From positions 1-12,593 of the forward strand of contig JAEWQT010000253.1 in NCBI GenBank assembly GCA_023399105.1: a stretch of 12,593 nt of DNA, written 5' to 3'. A program made the position numbers and the translations under genes. Source of the DNA: Pseudomonadota bacterium. Lineage in GTDB: Bacteria > Pseudomonadota > Gammaproteobacteria > Pseudomonadales > Oceanobacteraceae. The notes under the pieces are model-generated. The model was not told the origin of the DNA and did not search any database. It saw only the letters and a program-made list of their open reading frames with translations. Below are positions 1-5,745 of this stretch, piece by piece (position 1 is the stretch's first letter; the number at the start of each line of letters is the position of its first letter).

Positions 1-141
1 GGTATTGATAACCTGTTTGACCGCACTTACGCCGAACATATTTCCCGTAATGGCGCGACGGTGCCGGGCTACGATGTAACCACCGACCGCATTAACGAAC
101 CGGGCCGGAATCTGTGGCTGAAGGCGCAATATAATTTTTGA
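1..141 (+). CDS. TonB-dependent outer-membrane receptor, C-terminal fragment
   Basis: Only the last 46 codons are present; the gene starts before the window. The frame reads GIDNLFDRTYAEHISRNG and ends in LKAQYNF followed by TGA. An N-L-F-D-x-x-Y-x-x-H segment near the end, a final strand with N-E-P-G-R, and a terminal aromatic residue are typical of the last beta strands of TonB-dependent receptors; the terminal Phe is the usual BAM recognition signal. The wording resembles copper-receptor (OprC-like) proteins, but substrate cannot be decided from this tail. The family imports metal chelates, cofactors or similar ligands across the outer membrane using energy from TonB-ExbBD. The fragment converges on the minus-strand GNAT gene, with a large palindrome between them. 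Confidence 0.85.
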   Translation, partial: GIDNLFDRTYAEHISRNGATVPGYDVTTDRINEPGRNLWLKAQYNF

Positions 142-170
142 AGTGGCGTAGTGCCAAAATGCTCGCCTTT

Positions 171-285
171 ATGCGGCTACTTTTCGGAGTACTGTGCATA
201 GACTCGCTGTGAATCCATCCATGGACGCTCGAATGCCGCATCCTTGCGGCATACGGTCTATGCACAGTACTCCGAAACGCCGCAT
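171..285. repeat. Large branched palindromic intergenic element (REP- or MITE-like)
   Basis: A perfect 22-bp inverted repeat joins 182-203 to 256-277. Beyond a small asymmetric internal loop (178-181 against 278), 7 more base pairs form between 171-177 (ATGCGGC) and 279-285 (GCCGCAT). The 52 bases between the perfect arms hold two further hairpins. One is small, TCCA at 214-217 with TGGA at 222-225. The other has 8 bp, 233-240 with 245-252, and a four-base loop TCCT. Both contain CATCC around the loop, so the single strand could form a cloverleaf-like fold. The element fills the gap between two convergent genes, so it could act as a bidirectional terminator or mRNA 3'-end protector, although no T-run follows either arm. 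Alternatively it is a REP- or MITE-type repeated element. Copy number cannot be judged from one window. Confidence 0.8.
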
Positions 286-304
286 TAACAGTGAGCTATC
301 ACCT

Positions 305-835
305 TCAGCGACGATCCGTCGCCAGAAAACTCCACAATTCCAGATCAACACTGCGGCCTTCAAATTCCAGCTGCGCCGGCAAACAACCTTCACGCTGAAA
401 ACCCAAAGCCTGTAAGCGCTGCTGCTGTAAGGCATGGCCCGGTTCCAGCCGTATTTCAATGCGGTGCAAACCCAGTTCATTAAACGCGTAATTCAGTACC
501 GCCGGCACAATCTGCTGCAGCTCGGCAGCGGTCACGCTGGCCGGAAATTCCCACTGCAAGCGGGCGCTGCGCTGCAACCAGTTAATGTGCTGAATACCGA
601 TACGGCCGATTAACTCACCGGCGTTATTTTCCACCAGCCAGAACGCCGCTTCGCGGGTTTCAAAACGCATGGCCACACGGCGCAGCTCATCCAGCGCCTG
701 TACCGATACGGTTAACGGCAGGCGCGGAATATGCGCGGCAACTTCGGCATCGTTCAGCAGCACAAAGAGTGCCTCATTATCCTGTTCGGTCACCGGTAAA
801 CGTAAGGAAAAACCGCCCGCAGTAAAATTCCACAT
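305..835 (-). CDS. GNAT-family acetyltransferase-like protein (RimJ/RimL type)
   Basis: The product is 176 aa, a usual length for a single-domain GNAT protein. Visible family features are WLVENNAGELIGRIGI at about 66-81 (central beta strands), the AVLNYAFNELGLHRIEIRL segment at about 112-130 (RimJ/RimL-like helix and strand), and LGFQREG at 144-150 followed by a closing strand. The family usually transfers acetyl from acetyl-CoA to amino groups of proteins or small molecules. The pyrophosphate-binding loop Q/R-x-x-G-x-G/A, expected at about 98-106, is not recognisable (it reads PASVTAAEL), and the usual N-x-x-S after the RIE strand is replaced by GHALQQ. Activity is therefore uncertain. The ATG overlaps the stop of the preceding GNAT gene by one base, which implies coupled translation. 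Substrate unknown. Confidence 0.85.
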   Translation of the reverse strand: MWNFTAGGFSLRLPVTEQDNEALFVLLNDAEVAAHIPRLPLTVSVQALDELRRVAMRFETREAAFWLVENNAGELIGRIGIQHINWLQRSARLQWEFPASVTAAELQQIVPAVLNYAFNELGLHRIEIRLEPGHALQQQRLQALGFQREGCLPAQLEFEGRSVDLELWSFLATDRR

Positions 836-1446
836 CAGGCATTACCTCCGTTACCACTGAATGATTTGTCCAGGTTCTGACCGGGATTATCCTGCTCACC
901 CAGGCGCCCGGCTTTGGGTTTTTCTTCGGCGCGCAGTAAATGGTATTGCTGCACATCGGCAAAGCCGTCGTTACCCACGCGCCAGCCATCACGCAGCGTG
1001 GCGCACAGACGGTACCCCATGCCTTCCAGCATGGTGGTAATGGCCGGGTTCTGGCCGTTAATCCACTGATAGCCGAAATTGCGCAGGTGATATTTCTGCG
1101 CCAGAAAATCCATGCACACCTGCAAGGCGGCCTGCCGCTGTGCAATGTTCAGCGCCGGTAAACCATCGACGCGCATCATCACGCGCAGTTGTGACGGCTG
1201 CCAGTCAAACGCGCTGACCATACCAACCACCGCGCCGCTCACTTCCAGCAACCACATCATGCCGCGCTGGGTGGCGGCCATCTGTACGCTGTAATCGACC
1301 AGCCGGCTCATCGCCTCGCTGTTCTCCGGAATGCTCTGGCCGGGTAATTCGGGCTGCTGATACAACGCCAGCAGGGCGTCGGCATCGTCATAGTCCAGCG
1401 GCCGCACACGGCCACCGTTAAACGCTAATTCAGGGGTAAATTTCAT
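835..1446 (-). CDS. GNAT-fold protein, first gene of a coupled pair
   Basis: The product is 203 aa. Its architecture parallels that of the next gene: an N-terminal RVRPLDYDDADALLALY strand-helix (about 13-29), MMWLLEVSGAVVGMVSAF (63-80), and a C-terminal NGQNPAITTMLEGMGYRL (130-147) that matches the N-x-x-S...LGF region of GNAT proteins. A polar tail of about 30 residues (173-203), rich in Lys, Gly and Asn, follows the fold. The canonical Q/R-x-x-G-x-G/A CoA loop is not evident, so acetyltransferase function is inferred from the fold only. The start at 1446 has an AGGAAA-type ribosome site just upstream. The gene lies 53 bases behind dnaB on the same strand, with a hairpin between them, and may be read through from dnaB. 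Substrate unknown. Confidence 0.75.
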   Translation of the reverse strand: MKFTPELAFNGGRVRPLDYDDADALLALYQQPELPGQSIPENSEAMSRLVDYSVQMAATQRGMMWLLEVSGAVVGMVSAFDWQPSQLRVMMRVDGLPALNIAQRQAALQVCMDFLAQKYHLRNFGYQWINGQNPAITTMLEGMGYRLCATLRDGWRVGNDGFADVQQYHLLRAEEKPKAGRLGEQDNPGQNLDKSFSGNGGNA

Positions 1447-1465
1447 GCTATTTCCTGCTCACAGC

Positions 1466-1493
1466 AACCGCACCGGCGATCCGCCGGGCGGTT
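1466..1493 (-). terminator. Hairpin just after the dnaB stop (weak terminator or attenuator)
   Basis: AACCGC (1466-1471) pairs with GCGGTT (1488-1493) and CCGGC (1473-1477) with GCCGG (1483-1487). This makes an 11-bp GC-rich stem with one bulged base (1472) and a five-base loop, beginning 6 bases after the dnaB stop codon. On the minus strand it is not followed by a U-run, so intrinsic termination would be inefficient. It could reduce read-through into the GNAT pair or stabilise the dnaB mRNA 3' end. Confidence 0.5.
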
Positions 1494-1499
1494 CAGACA

Positions 1500-2888
1500 T
1501 CAGTATTCGTCGTCGCCGCCTTCGTAGCCGCGCGCCAGATTTTCAAAGCGGGTGTACTTACCGATAAACGCCAGCCGGTCGATACCAATGGGGCCGTTAC
1601 GGTGCTTACCGGTAATAATTTCCGCCACGCCTTTATCGGGGGAGTCTTCGTTATACACTTCGTCGCGGTAAATAAACTGAATAATATCCGCGTCCTGCTC
1701 GATGGCACCGGATTCCCGCAGGTCAGACATCACGGGGCGTTTATTCGGCCGTTGTTCCAGCGAGCGGTTGAGCTGCGACAGGGCAATCATCGGACAATTA
1801 AATTCTTTGGCGATGGCTTTCAGGGTACGGGAAATTTCGGAAATTTCCTGGGTACGGCCTTCGCTTTTGCCGGATACCCGCATTAATTGCAGGTAGTCGA
1901 CCATGATCATGGCCAGATCATTATTATTTTCGCGGTACACCTTACGGGCGCGGGCGCGCATTTCCTGCGGTGTTAACGCCGGCGTATCGTCAATGTACAG
2001 CGGCAGGTCTTTTAATAAATTTACTGCGGCGGATAATTTCGGCCAGTCTTCATCAATTAGTTTGCCGGAACGGATGCGGGTCTGGTCGATCTTGCCAATC
2101 GACGACAGCATACGCATCACGATGGATTCCGACGGCATTTCCATACTGAACACCAGGCACGGACGCTTGGTGGCCAGCAGCGCGTTTTCCACCAGGTTCA
2201 TGGAATAGGTGGTTTTACCCATGGACGGACGCGCCGCCACAATCACCAGGTCGGCTTTCTGCAGACCCGAGGTGCGGGCATCAATTTCGGTAAAGCCGGT
2301 GGTTAAGCCGGTTAAGCCATCGGGTTGCTCAAACATCCGCTCGAGAGTTTCGAGGGTGTTTTTCAGAATGGGCCCTACCGCCTGCGGGCCGCCGTCTTTG
2401 CGGCTGCCTTCAGCGATCAGGGCAATGGCTTTTTCAGCATCGGAAATCAGCGTCAGCGAGCTTTCGCCTTCGGTTTCGTAGGCGCGCTGCATAATGTCGG
2501 TGGCGGCTTCAATCAGGCGGCGCTGCTGCGACCGTTCGCGCACGATTTCGGCGTACGCCGCGCAGTTATCAATGGACGGGGTCATATCGACCAGCCGGCT
2601 TAAATAGGCCGGGCCACCGGCTTTTTCCAGCTGCGCACGCTCTTCCAGTTCTTCCGCCACGGTGACCACATCGATCGGCTGTTCCTGCGCCACCAGATGC
2701 TGAATAGCGCGAAAAATCAGGCGGTGATCATGGCGGTAAAAATCATTGTCCTGCAGGGTTTCGGCCACCGTTTCCAAGGCCCGTTCATCCAGCATCAGCG
2801 AACCCAGTACCGACTGTTCGGCTTCCACCGAATGCGGTGGCGTACGCTGACTGACGGTCTGTTGATCGGAGTTGTAATCGTCGCTCAT
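1500..2888 (-). CDS. dnaB: Replicative DNA helicase DnaB
   Basis: The product is 462 aa, full length for DnaB and without an intein. It is the hexameric 5'-3' helicase that encircles the lagging-strand template, is loaded at the origin, and recruits primase. The N-terminal primase-interacting domain (about 18-120) begins with PPHSVEAEQSVLGSLM. The RecA-like motor has Walker A ARPSMGKTT (219-227, Lys225), catalytic Glu250 in FSME, Walker B MVDYLQLM (329-336, Asp331), SQLNR (371-375), DLRESGAIEQDAD (389-401) and the arginine-finger region GKHRNGP (427-433). The start at 2888 has only a weak ribosome site. The gene follows rplI on the same strand, but a tandem-hairpin terminator lies between them, so dnaB probably has its own promoter or depends on read-through. 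Confidence 0.98.
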   Translation of the reverse strand: MSDDYNSDQQTVSQRTPPHSVEAEQSVLGSLMLDERALETVAETLQDNDFYRHDHRLIFRAIQHLVAQEQPIDVVTVAEELEERAQLEKAGGPAYLSRLVDMTPSIDNCAAYAEIVRERSQQRRLIEAATDIMQRAYETEGESSLTLISDAEKAIALIAEGSRKDGGPQAVGPILKNTLETLERMFEQPDGLTGLTTGFTEIDARTSGLQKADLVIVAARPSMGKTTYSMNLVENALLATKRPCLVFSMEMPSESIVMRMLSSIGKIDQTRIRSGKLIDEDWPKLSAAVNLLKDLPLYIDDTPALTPQEMRARARKVYRENNNDLAMIMVDYLQLMRVSGKSEGRTQEISEISRTLKAIAKEFNCPMIALSQLNRSLEQRPNKRPVMSDLRESGAIEQDADIIQFIYRDEVYNEDSPDKGVAEIITGKHRNGPIGIDRLAFIGKYTRFENLARGYEGGDDEY

Positions 2889-2924
2889 GCTGTTATTCCA
2901 GGCGTTTTAAGAAACGGAACCAAT

Positions 2925-2999
2925 AAAAAAGGCACTATCAGCGGGTGGCTAATAGTGCCTTATTCTGCCGGTGGCTGCCAGTCGGCGGCCACCCCGCAG
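2925..2999 (-). terminator. Tandem hairpins ending the rpsF-rplI operon, with a U-run
   Basis: Ten bases after the rplI stop, a first hairpin forms between 2965-2979 and 2984-2999. It combines CTGC/GCAG with a GGTGG-containing stem that has one C·A mismatch on the transcribed strand. A second hairpin follows: GGCACTAT (2931-2938) pairs with ATAGTGCC (2952-2959), extendable by two A-T pairs. On the minus strand it is followed at once by six T residues (2925-2930). This is a conventional Rho-independent terminator. It lies 37 bases upstream of the dnaB start and so partly separates dnaB from the ribosomal-protein operon. Confidence 0.85.
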
Positions 3000-3008
3000 C
3001 AACCGCTA

Positions 3009-3455
3009 TTATTCGGCTACAACGTGCAGTTTCAGTACGGCGTTCACTTCCGGGTGCAGGTGAATGGCGATATCGAATTCACCCAGCGCGCGGATCGGGC
3101 CTTCCGGCAGACGTACTTCCGCTTTGGTCACTTCAACACCAGCCTGGCTTACCAGGTCAGCGATGTCGCGGTTGCCCAGAGAACCGAACAGTTTGCCTTC
3201 GTCACCGGCTTTAACGGCAACAGACACTTCGATTTCTTCGATCTTGGCAGCGCGGGCCTGAGCATCGGCCAGCTTGGCAGCAGACTGAGCTTCCAGTTCG
3301 GCACGACGGGCTTCGAACTGTTCTACGTTGATTTTGGTAGCCGGTACGGCTTTGCCTTGCGGGAACAGGAAGTTACGCGCATAGCCCGGACGTACATTAA
3401 CGGTATCGCCCAGTGCACCCAGGTTGGCTACTTTTTCTAACAGAATGATTTTCAT
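3009..3455 (-). CDS. rplI: 50S ribosomal protein L9
   Basis: The product is 148 aa, the normal L9 length. L9 binds 23S rRNA near the base of the L1 stalk and helps maintain reading frame. The N-terminal RNA-binding domain carries the family signature [18 protein letters not shown] (13-30) followed by PQGKA. A long connecting helix rich in Ala, Glu and Lys (about 42-75) leads to the C-terminal domain with [19 protein letters not shown] (83-101). A GAGGAA ribosome site lies 7 bases before the ATG. The upstream DUF2232-like gene ends 27 bases away on the same strand, so both are probably read from the rpsF promoter. The transcript ends at the tandem hairpins downstream. Confidence 0.98.
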   Translation of the reverse strand: MKIILLEKVANLGALGDTVNVRPGYARNFLFPQGKAVPATKINVEQFEARRAELEAQSAAKLADAQARAAKIEEIEVSVAVKAGDEGKLFGSLGNRDIADLVSQAGVEVTKAEVRLPEGPIRALGEFDIAIHLHPEVNAVLKLHVVAE

Positions 3456-3482
3456 AATAAATTCCTCATTACAGGGTCGCGG

Positions 3483-4340
3483 TTACTCACCGGCCGTGTC
3501 TTTTAGTCGCGCGCGGAGGTTTAAACCACTGTCCAGCAGCGCTACGAAAATTAGTAATGTGTACATGTAAGGTCCGAACAGGAACAGTGCCAGATAAACC
3601 GACAAAATCCACGCCGAACTGGCGTTTGTGGTGGTCACAACACCATGGAACAGCGCCATCCCAGCCAGCATCAGCGGCACCGTAATAACGGGCATGAGTC
3701 CGGCCAGTTCCGGTGACAGTTGTCCCGCCAGCAGCATCATTGCTACCGCCGGTACACTGTAAGCCAGAGGCAAGCGCAGCTGTTTAAACTCGGTGCCGAA
3801 GCCGCCGGGGTTATACAGTTCACTTTGCCAGTAGCGTCCCAGTAACAGACACAACATAAAAACCAGCGTGTGCAGAGCGGCCAGCACTCCACCGATCATC
3901 GGGGCGACCAAGGGCTGAATCTGCGCCAGTAATTCTGGCTGCGCGCTCAGCGCTTCGGCAATCATCTGCTCACTGCTTTGTATTACCTGGGGCAGAACCT
4001 CAGATAACCACAGCGGCAACAGAAAATACGCCAGCACCCCGGGGATCACCGCCAGCATCACCACCTGATCAAGGCGGATCGTCTGACGTAACACTATTGC
4101 CAGGGCGCTGGTGCCCACAGCAATAATCAGCGGCGTGGGGTCGCCCATGGCGAACCAGGCAATTGCCGGCAGCAATGCCCACAACACCACGGAACTTCCC
4201 TCACGCCAGCCCTGACGCAAAATCACCAGTGCCAACAACGCTGCTCCGATCCAGAACAGCAACGGCAAGGCTAAACACAAACCCGCCGCGACAGTTGCCT
4301 GCCAGCGGCCGGACATGGCCCATTGCGCCAATGCTTTCAT
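3483..4340 (-). CDS. DUF2232-like multi-pass inner-membrane protein
   Basis: The product is 285 aa and strongly hydrophobic, with about seven or eight membrane segments (roughly 15-42, 50-65, 70-84, 92-111, 146-167, 190-205, 212-232, 241-270). Between segments it contains LLLGRYWQSELYNPGGF (165-181) followed by EFKQLRLPLAY, a block I recognise from the DUF2232 proteins that sit in the rpsF-rplI cluster of Pseudomonas and relatives. There is no catalytic motif and the biochemical role is unknown. Distant similarity to substrate-binding (S) components of transporters has been suggested for DUF2232, but nothing here tests it. The start at 4340 has an AGGTAG-type ribosome site upstream. It sits between rpsR and rplI with structured RNA before it, and is very likely co-transcribed with them. 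Confidence 0.85.
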   Translation of the reverse strand: MKALAQWAMSGRWQATVAAGLCLALPLLFWIGAALLALVILRQGWREGSSVVLWALLPAIAWFAMGDPTPLIIAVGTSALAIVLRQTIRLDQVVMLAVIPGVLAYFLLPLWLSEVLPQVIQSSEQMIAEALSAQPELLAQIQPLVAPMIGGVLAALHTLVFMLCLLLGRYWQSELYNPGGFGTEFKQLRLPLAYSVPAVAMMLLAGQLSPELAGLMPVITVPLMLAGMALFHGVVTTTNASSAWILSVYLALFLFGPYMYTLLIFVALLDSGLNLRARLKDTAGE

Positions 4341-4392
4341 ACTTTACTACCTGATGCAGAACCGGGCGTTATTGAGGCAGGTCCGGCGAGGC

Positions 4393-4480
4393 AAAAGCTT
4401 TCGAGTAAGCGGAGTGTATAAACATACATGAGCATTACGAGAAAGCTTTTAACAAGGCCGGGACAACGCAAATAGCCCGG
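4393..4480 (-). promoter_or_regulatory. Two hairpins in the rpsR to membrane-gene spacer
   Basis: The 147-base gap holds two predicted stems in the transcribed (minus) strand. The first pairs CCGGG (4458-4462) with CCCGG (4476-4480) over a 13-base loop. The second and larger is anchored by a perfect 10-bp repeat (AAAAGCTTTC at 4393-4402, GAAAGCTTTT at 4441-4450). It continues inside with GTAAGC against GCATTAC (4405-4410, 4432-4438, one bulge) and a 5-bp apical stem (4415-4419 with 4424-4428) closing a four-base loop. Two mismatches separate the outer and middle stems. Only a short T-run follows. It may be an attenuator, an RNase processing site or a stabiliser that sets a different level for the membrane protein and L9 than for S6 and S18. 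Confidence 0.55.
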
Positions 4481-4487
4481 AACCCAC

Positions 4488-4718
4488 TCAGTTGTCGTGC
4501 TGATCAGTGTACGGCAGCAGAGCAATATAGCGCGCACGCTTGATTGCAGTAGACAGCTGACGCTGATACTTAGCACGGGTACCAGTGATACGGCTCGGAA
4601 CGATCTTGCCGGTTTCAGTGATGTAACCTTTCAGAGTGTCCAGATCTTTGTAGTCGATCTCTTTAACGTTCTCTGCAGTGAAACGGCAGAACTTACGACG
4701 ACGGAAAAAACGTGCCAT
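4488..4718 (-). CDS. rpsR: 30S ribosomal protein S18
   Basis: The product is 76 aa, the normal length for S18. It binds the central domain of 16S rRNA in the platform as a heterodimer with S6. It begins [18 protein letters not shown], and the family core [19 protein letters not shown] (21-39) and [29 protein letters not shown] is fully present. Cys11 lies in the usual basic N-terminus. An AAGGGG ribosome site precedes the ATG. The gene begins 13 bases after the rpsF stop, so the two partners are made from one transcript. The S6:S18 dimer is a known autoregulator of this operon in many bacteria, consistent with the leader described upstream of rpsF. Confidence 0.98.
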   Translation of the reverse strand: MARFFRRRKFCRFTAENVKEIDYKDLDTLKGYITETGKIVPSRITGTRAKYQRQLSTAIKRARYIALLPYTDQHDN

Positions 4719-4731
4719 GACTTAAATCCCC

Positions 4732-5157
4732 TTACTCAGCGTTTTCTTCAGAATCGGTTTCGTCGGCATCATCGGCCTCGTCAGTTGCTTCTTCAGATTC
4801 AGCAACAACGCGGGCATCACGACGACGGTCTTCACGGCCTTCAGCGGCTTTGATCGGAGAGATGTCAGTAACGGCTTCGTCACGACGGATCACCATGTTA
4901 CGCAGAATGGCGTCGTTGTAACGGAAGTTGGTGGCCAGTTCGTCCAGAGCAGCCTGAGAACATTCTACGTTCATCAGAATGTAGTGGGCTTTGTGGATGT
5001 CGTTGATCGGGTAAGCCAGGTGACGGCGGCCCCAGTCTTCGAAACGGTGGATTTTACCGCCGTCTGCTTCGATAGCATTGGTGTAACGCTCTACCATTGC
5101 CGGTACTTGTTCGCTTTGATCTGGGTGAACCAGAAAAACGATTTCATAGTGACGCAT
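4732..5157 (-). CDS. rpsF: 30S ribosomal protein S6
   Basis: The product is 141 aa. S6 pairs with S18 on the central domain of 16S rRNA. The ferredoxin-like core (about 1-97) opens [19 protein letters not shown] and carries the family segment GRRHLAYPI (43-51), then HYILMNVEC and [11 protein letters not shown] basic linker (107-116, [10 protein letters not shown]) is followed by a highly acidic tail (119-141) of Glu, Asp, Ala and Thr ending in Glu. In E. coli the S6 C-terminus is extended with glutamate by RimK; this tail could be a similar substrate, but that is inference. An AAGGAG ribosome site lies 6 bases before the ATG and can pair with the upstream leader. It is the first gene of rpsF-rpsR-membrane protein-rplI. 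Confidence 0.98.
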   Translation of the reverse strand: MRHYEIVFLVHPDQSEQVPAMVERYTNAIEADGGKIHRFEDWGRRHLAYPINDIHKAHYILMNVECSQAALDELATNFRYNDAILRNMVIRRDEAVTDISPIKAAEGREDRRRDARVVAESEEATDEADDADETDSEENAE

Positions 5158-5242
5158 TGTCAGCTCCTTGTGGGTTATTAGCCTTCCGGCCCATCCGGTA
5201 AGGCAAGGAGTCCGTTTTTCACTGCGGGCACAGAGCCTGCAG
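5158..5242 (-). promoter_or_regulatory. Structured rpsF leader, candidate S6:S18 autoregulatory site
   Basis: Read on the minus strand, CUCCUUG (5210-5204) can pair perfectly with CAAGGAG (5170-5164), which contains the rpsF Shine-Dalgarno sequence. Nested inside is a compact hairpin (5204-5181): GCCUU pairs with AAGGC and CCGG with CCGG, with one bulged A and the loop AUGGG. A one-sided unpaired stretch (5180-5171) joins the two. A further imperfect hairpin lies upstream (5242-5222). The S6:S18 complex is known to bind a CCG-containing structured motif in rpsF leaders in many bacteria, and an ACCGG is present here at the right place. The pairings are read directly from the sequence; binding and repression are inferred. 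Confidence 0.6.
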
Positions 5243-5268
5243 CCAACCTACGGATAAAAGGACGGCGG

Positions 5269-5297
5269 AGTCTAGCAGAACGGGCCGGCGGAAGGAA
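5269..5297 (-). promoter_or_regulatory. Possible rpsF operon promoter
   Basis: A -10-like TAGACT (5274-5269, minus strand) is followed by the GC-rich stretch CCGCCG, as in stringently controlled ribosomal promoters. The sequence 17 bases upstream, TTCCTT (5297-5292), is a poor -35. The predicted start would give a leader of roughly 105 bases containing both rpsF leader hairpins. The site overlaps the hairpin after the transporter gene. This is a weak call based on position and the -10 only. Confidence 0.3.
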
Positions 5298-5309
5298 GAT
5301 GCCGGCCCG
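5281..5309 (-). terminator. GC-rich hairpin after the transporter pair
   Basis: CGGGCCGGC (5281-5289) and GCCGGCCCG (5301-5309) form a perfect 9-bp stem with an 11-base loop, starting 4 bases after the stop of the second transporter gene. On the minus strand it is followed only by TTCTGCT, so it is a weak intrinsic terminator at best. It separates the transporter pair from the rpsF operon on the same strand. Confidence 0.5.
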
Positions 5310-5313
5310 GTGG

Positions 5314-5745
5314 TTATTTGGCCGGACCGACCACCAGGTGCGCCAGCCGGTTACCCAGCAACAGGGCCGCCACAAACAGCAGCACATCGGTGTTCAGGGT
5401 AAAAATATTCACCAGCGCCGGACCCGGGCATAAGCCCACCAGCCCCCAGCCCACGCCAAACAATATGGCGCCACTGAGCAGACGGGCATCAATGCGGGTG
5501 AGGGTCGGCTCATGGAAAGCCGGGGCACAGACCGGCGCACTGCGCTTACGCCCGAGCCAGAACGCCAGTGCAAAAATGGTCACTGCCGATCCCATCACCG
5601 CGATCAGGGCCGGTTCCCAGGCGCCGAACACATCCAGAAACGCCCGCACCTTGGCCGGATTATTCATGCCCGACACCAGCAATCCCAGACCAAAAATCAG
5701 GCCACTGGCCAATGCCACCAGCGGGCTTAAACGCTGCCAGTTCAT
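5314..5745 (-). CDS. YeeE/YedE-type transporter half, DUF6691-like subunit
   Basis: The product is 143 aa with the start at 5745. That ATG overlaps the stop of the upstream partner by four bases (ATGA), and the protein then begins [15 protein letters not shown], whereas a longer in-frame start would add 35 residues of non-membrane sequence overlapping the partner. About four membrane segments are visible (7-26, 46-65, 89-111, 118-138). Family marks are GLLVSGMNNPAKVRAFLDVFG (21-41), WEPAL, and GVGWGLVGLCPGPAL (97-111) with a conserved Cys106. Paired half-size proteins of this kind are related to full-length YeeE/YedE, which takes up sulfur compounds such as thiosulfate. The substrate here is inferred, not shown. 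Confidence 0.85.
   Translation of the reverse strand: MNWQRLSPLVALASGLIFGLGLLVSGMNNPAKVRAFLDVFGAWEPALIAVMGSAVTIFALAFWLGRKRSAPVCAPAFHEPTLTRIDARLLSGAILFGVGWGLVGLCPGPALVNIFTLNTDVLLFVAALLLGNRLAHLVVGPAK

Noticed and set aside
182..277. Integron attC site as an explanation of the palindrome
   Set aside because: The expected GTTRRRY and RYYYAAC ends are absent, and the arms are perfect rather than imperfect with unpaired bases.
194..415. Short + and - strand reading frames over the palindrome
   Set aside because: They run through the inverted repeat and into the GNAT gene in other frames and have no ribosome site.
1500..2888. Possible intein in dnaB
   Set aside because: The protein is 462 residues with contiguous Walker A and later motifs; there is no insertion.
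2697..3440. Long + strand reading frame (247 codons) across the start of dnaB and all of rplI
   Set aside because: It lies antisense to two certain conserved genes, and its translation shows no domain; it is a codon-bias shadow.
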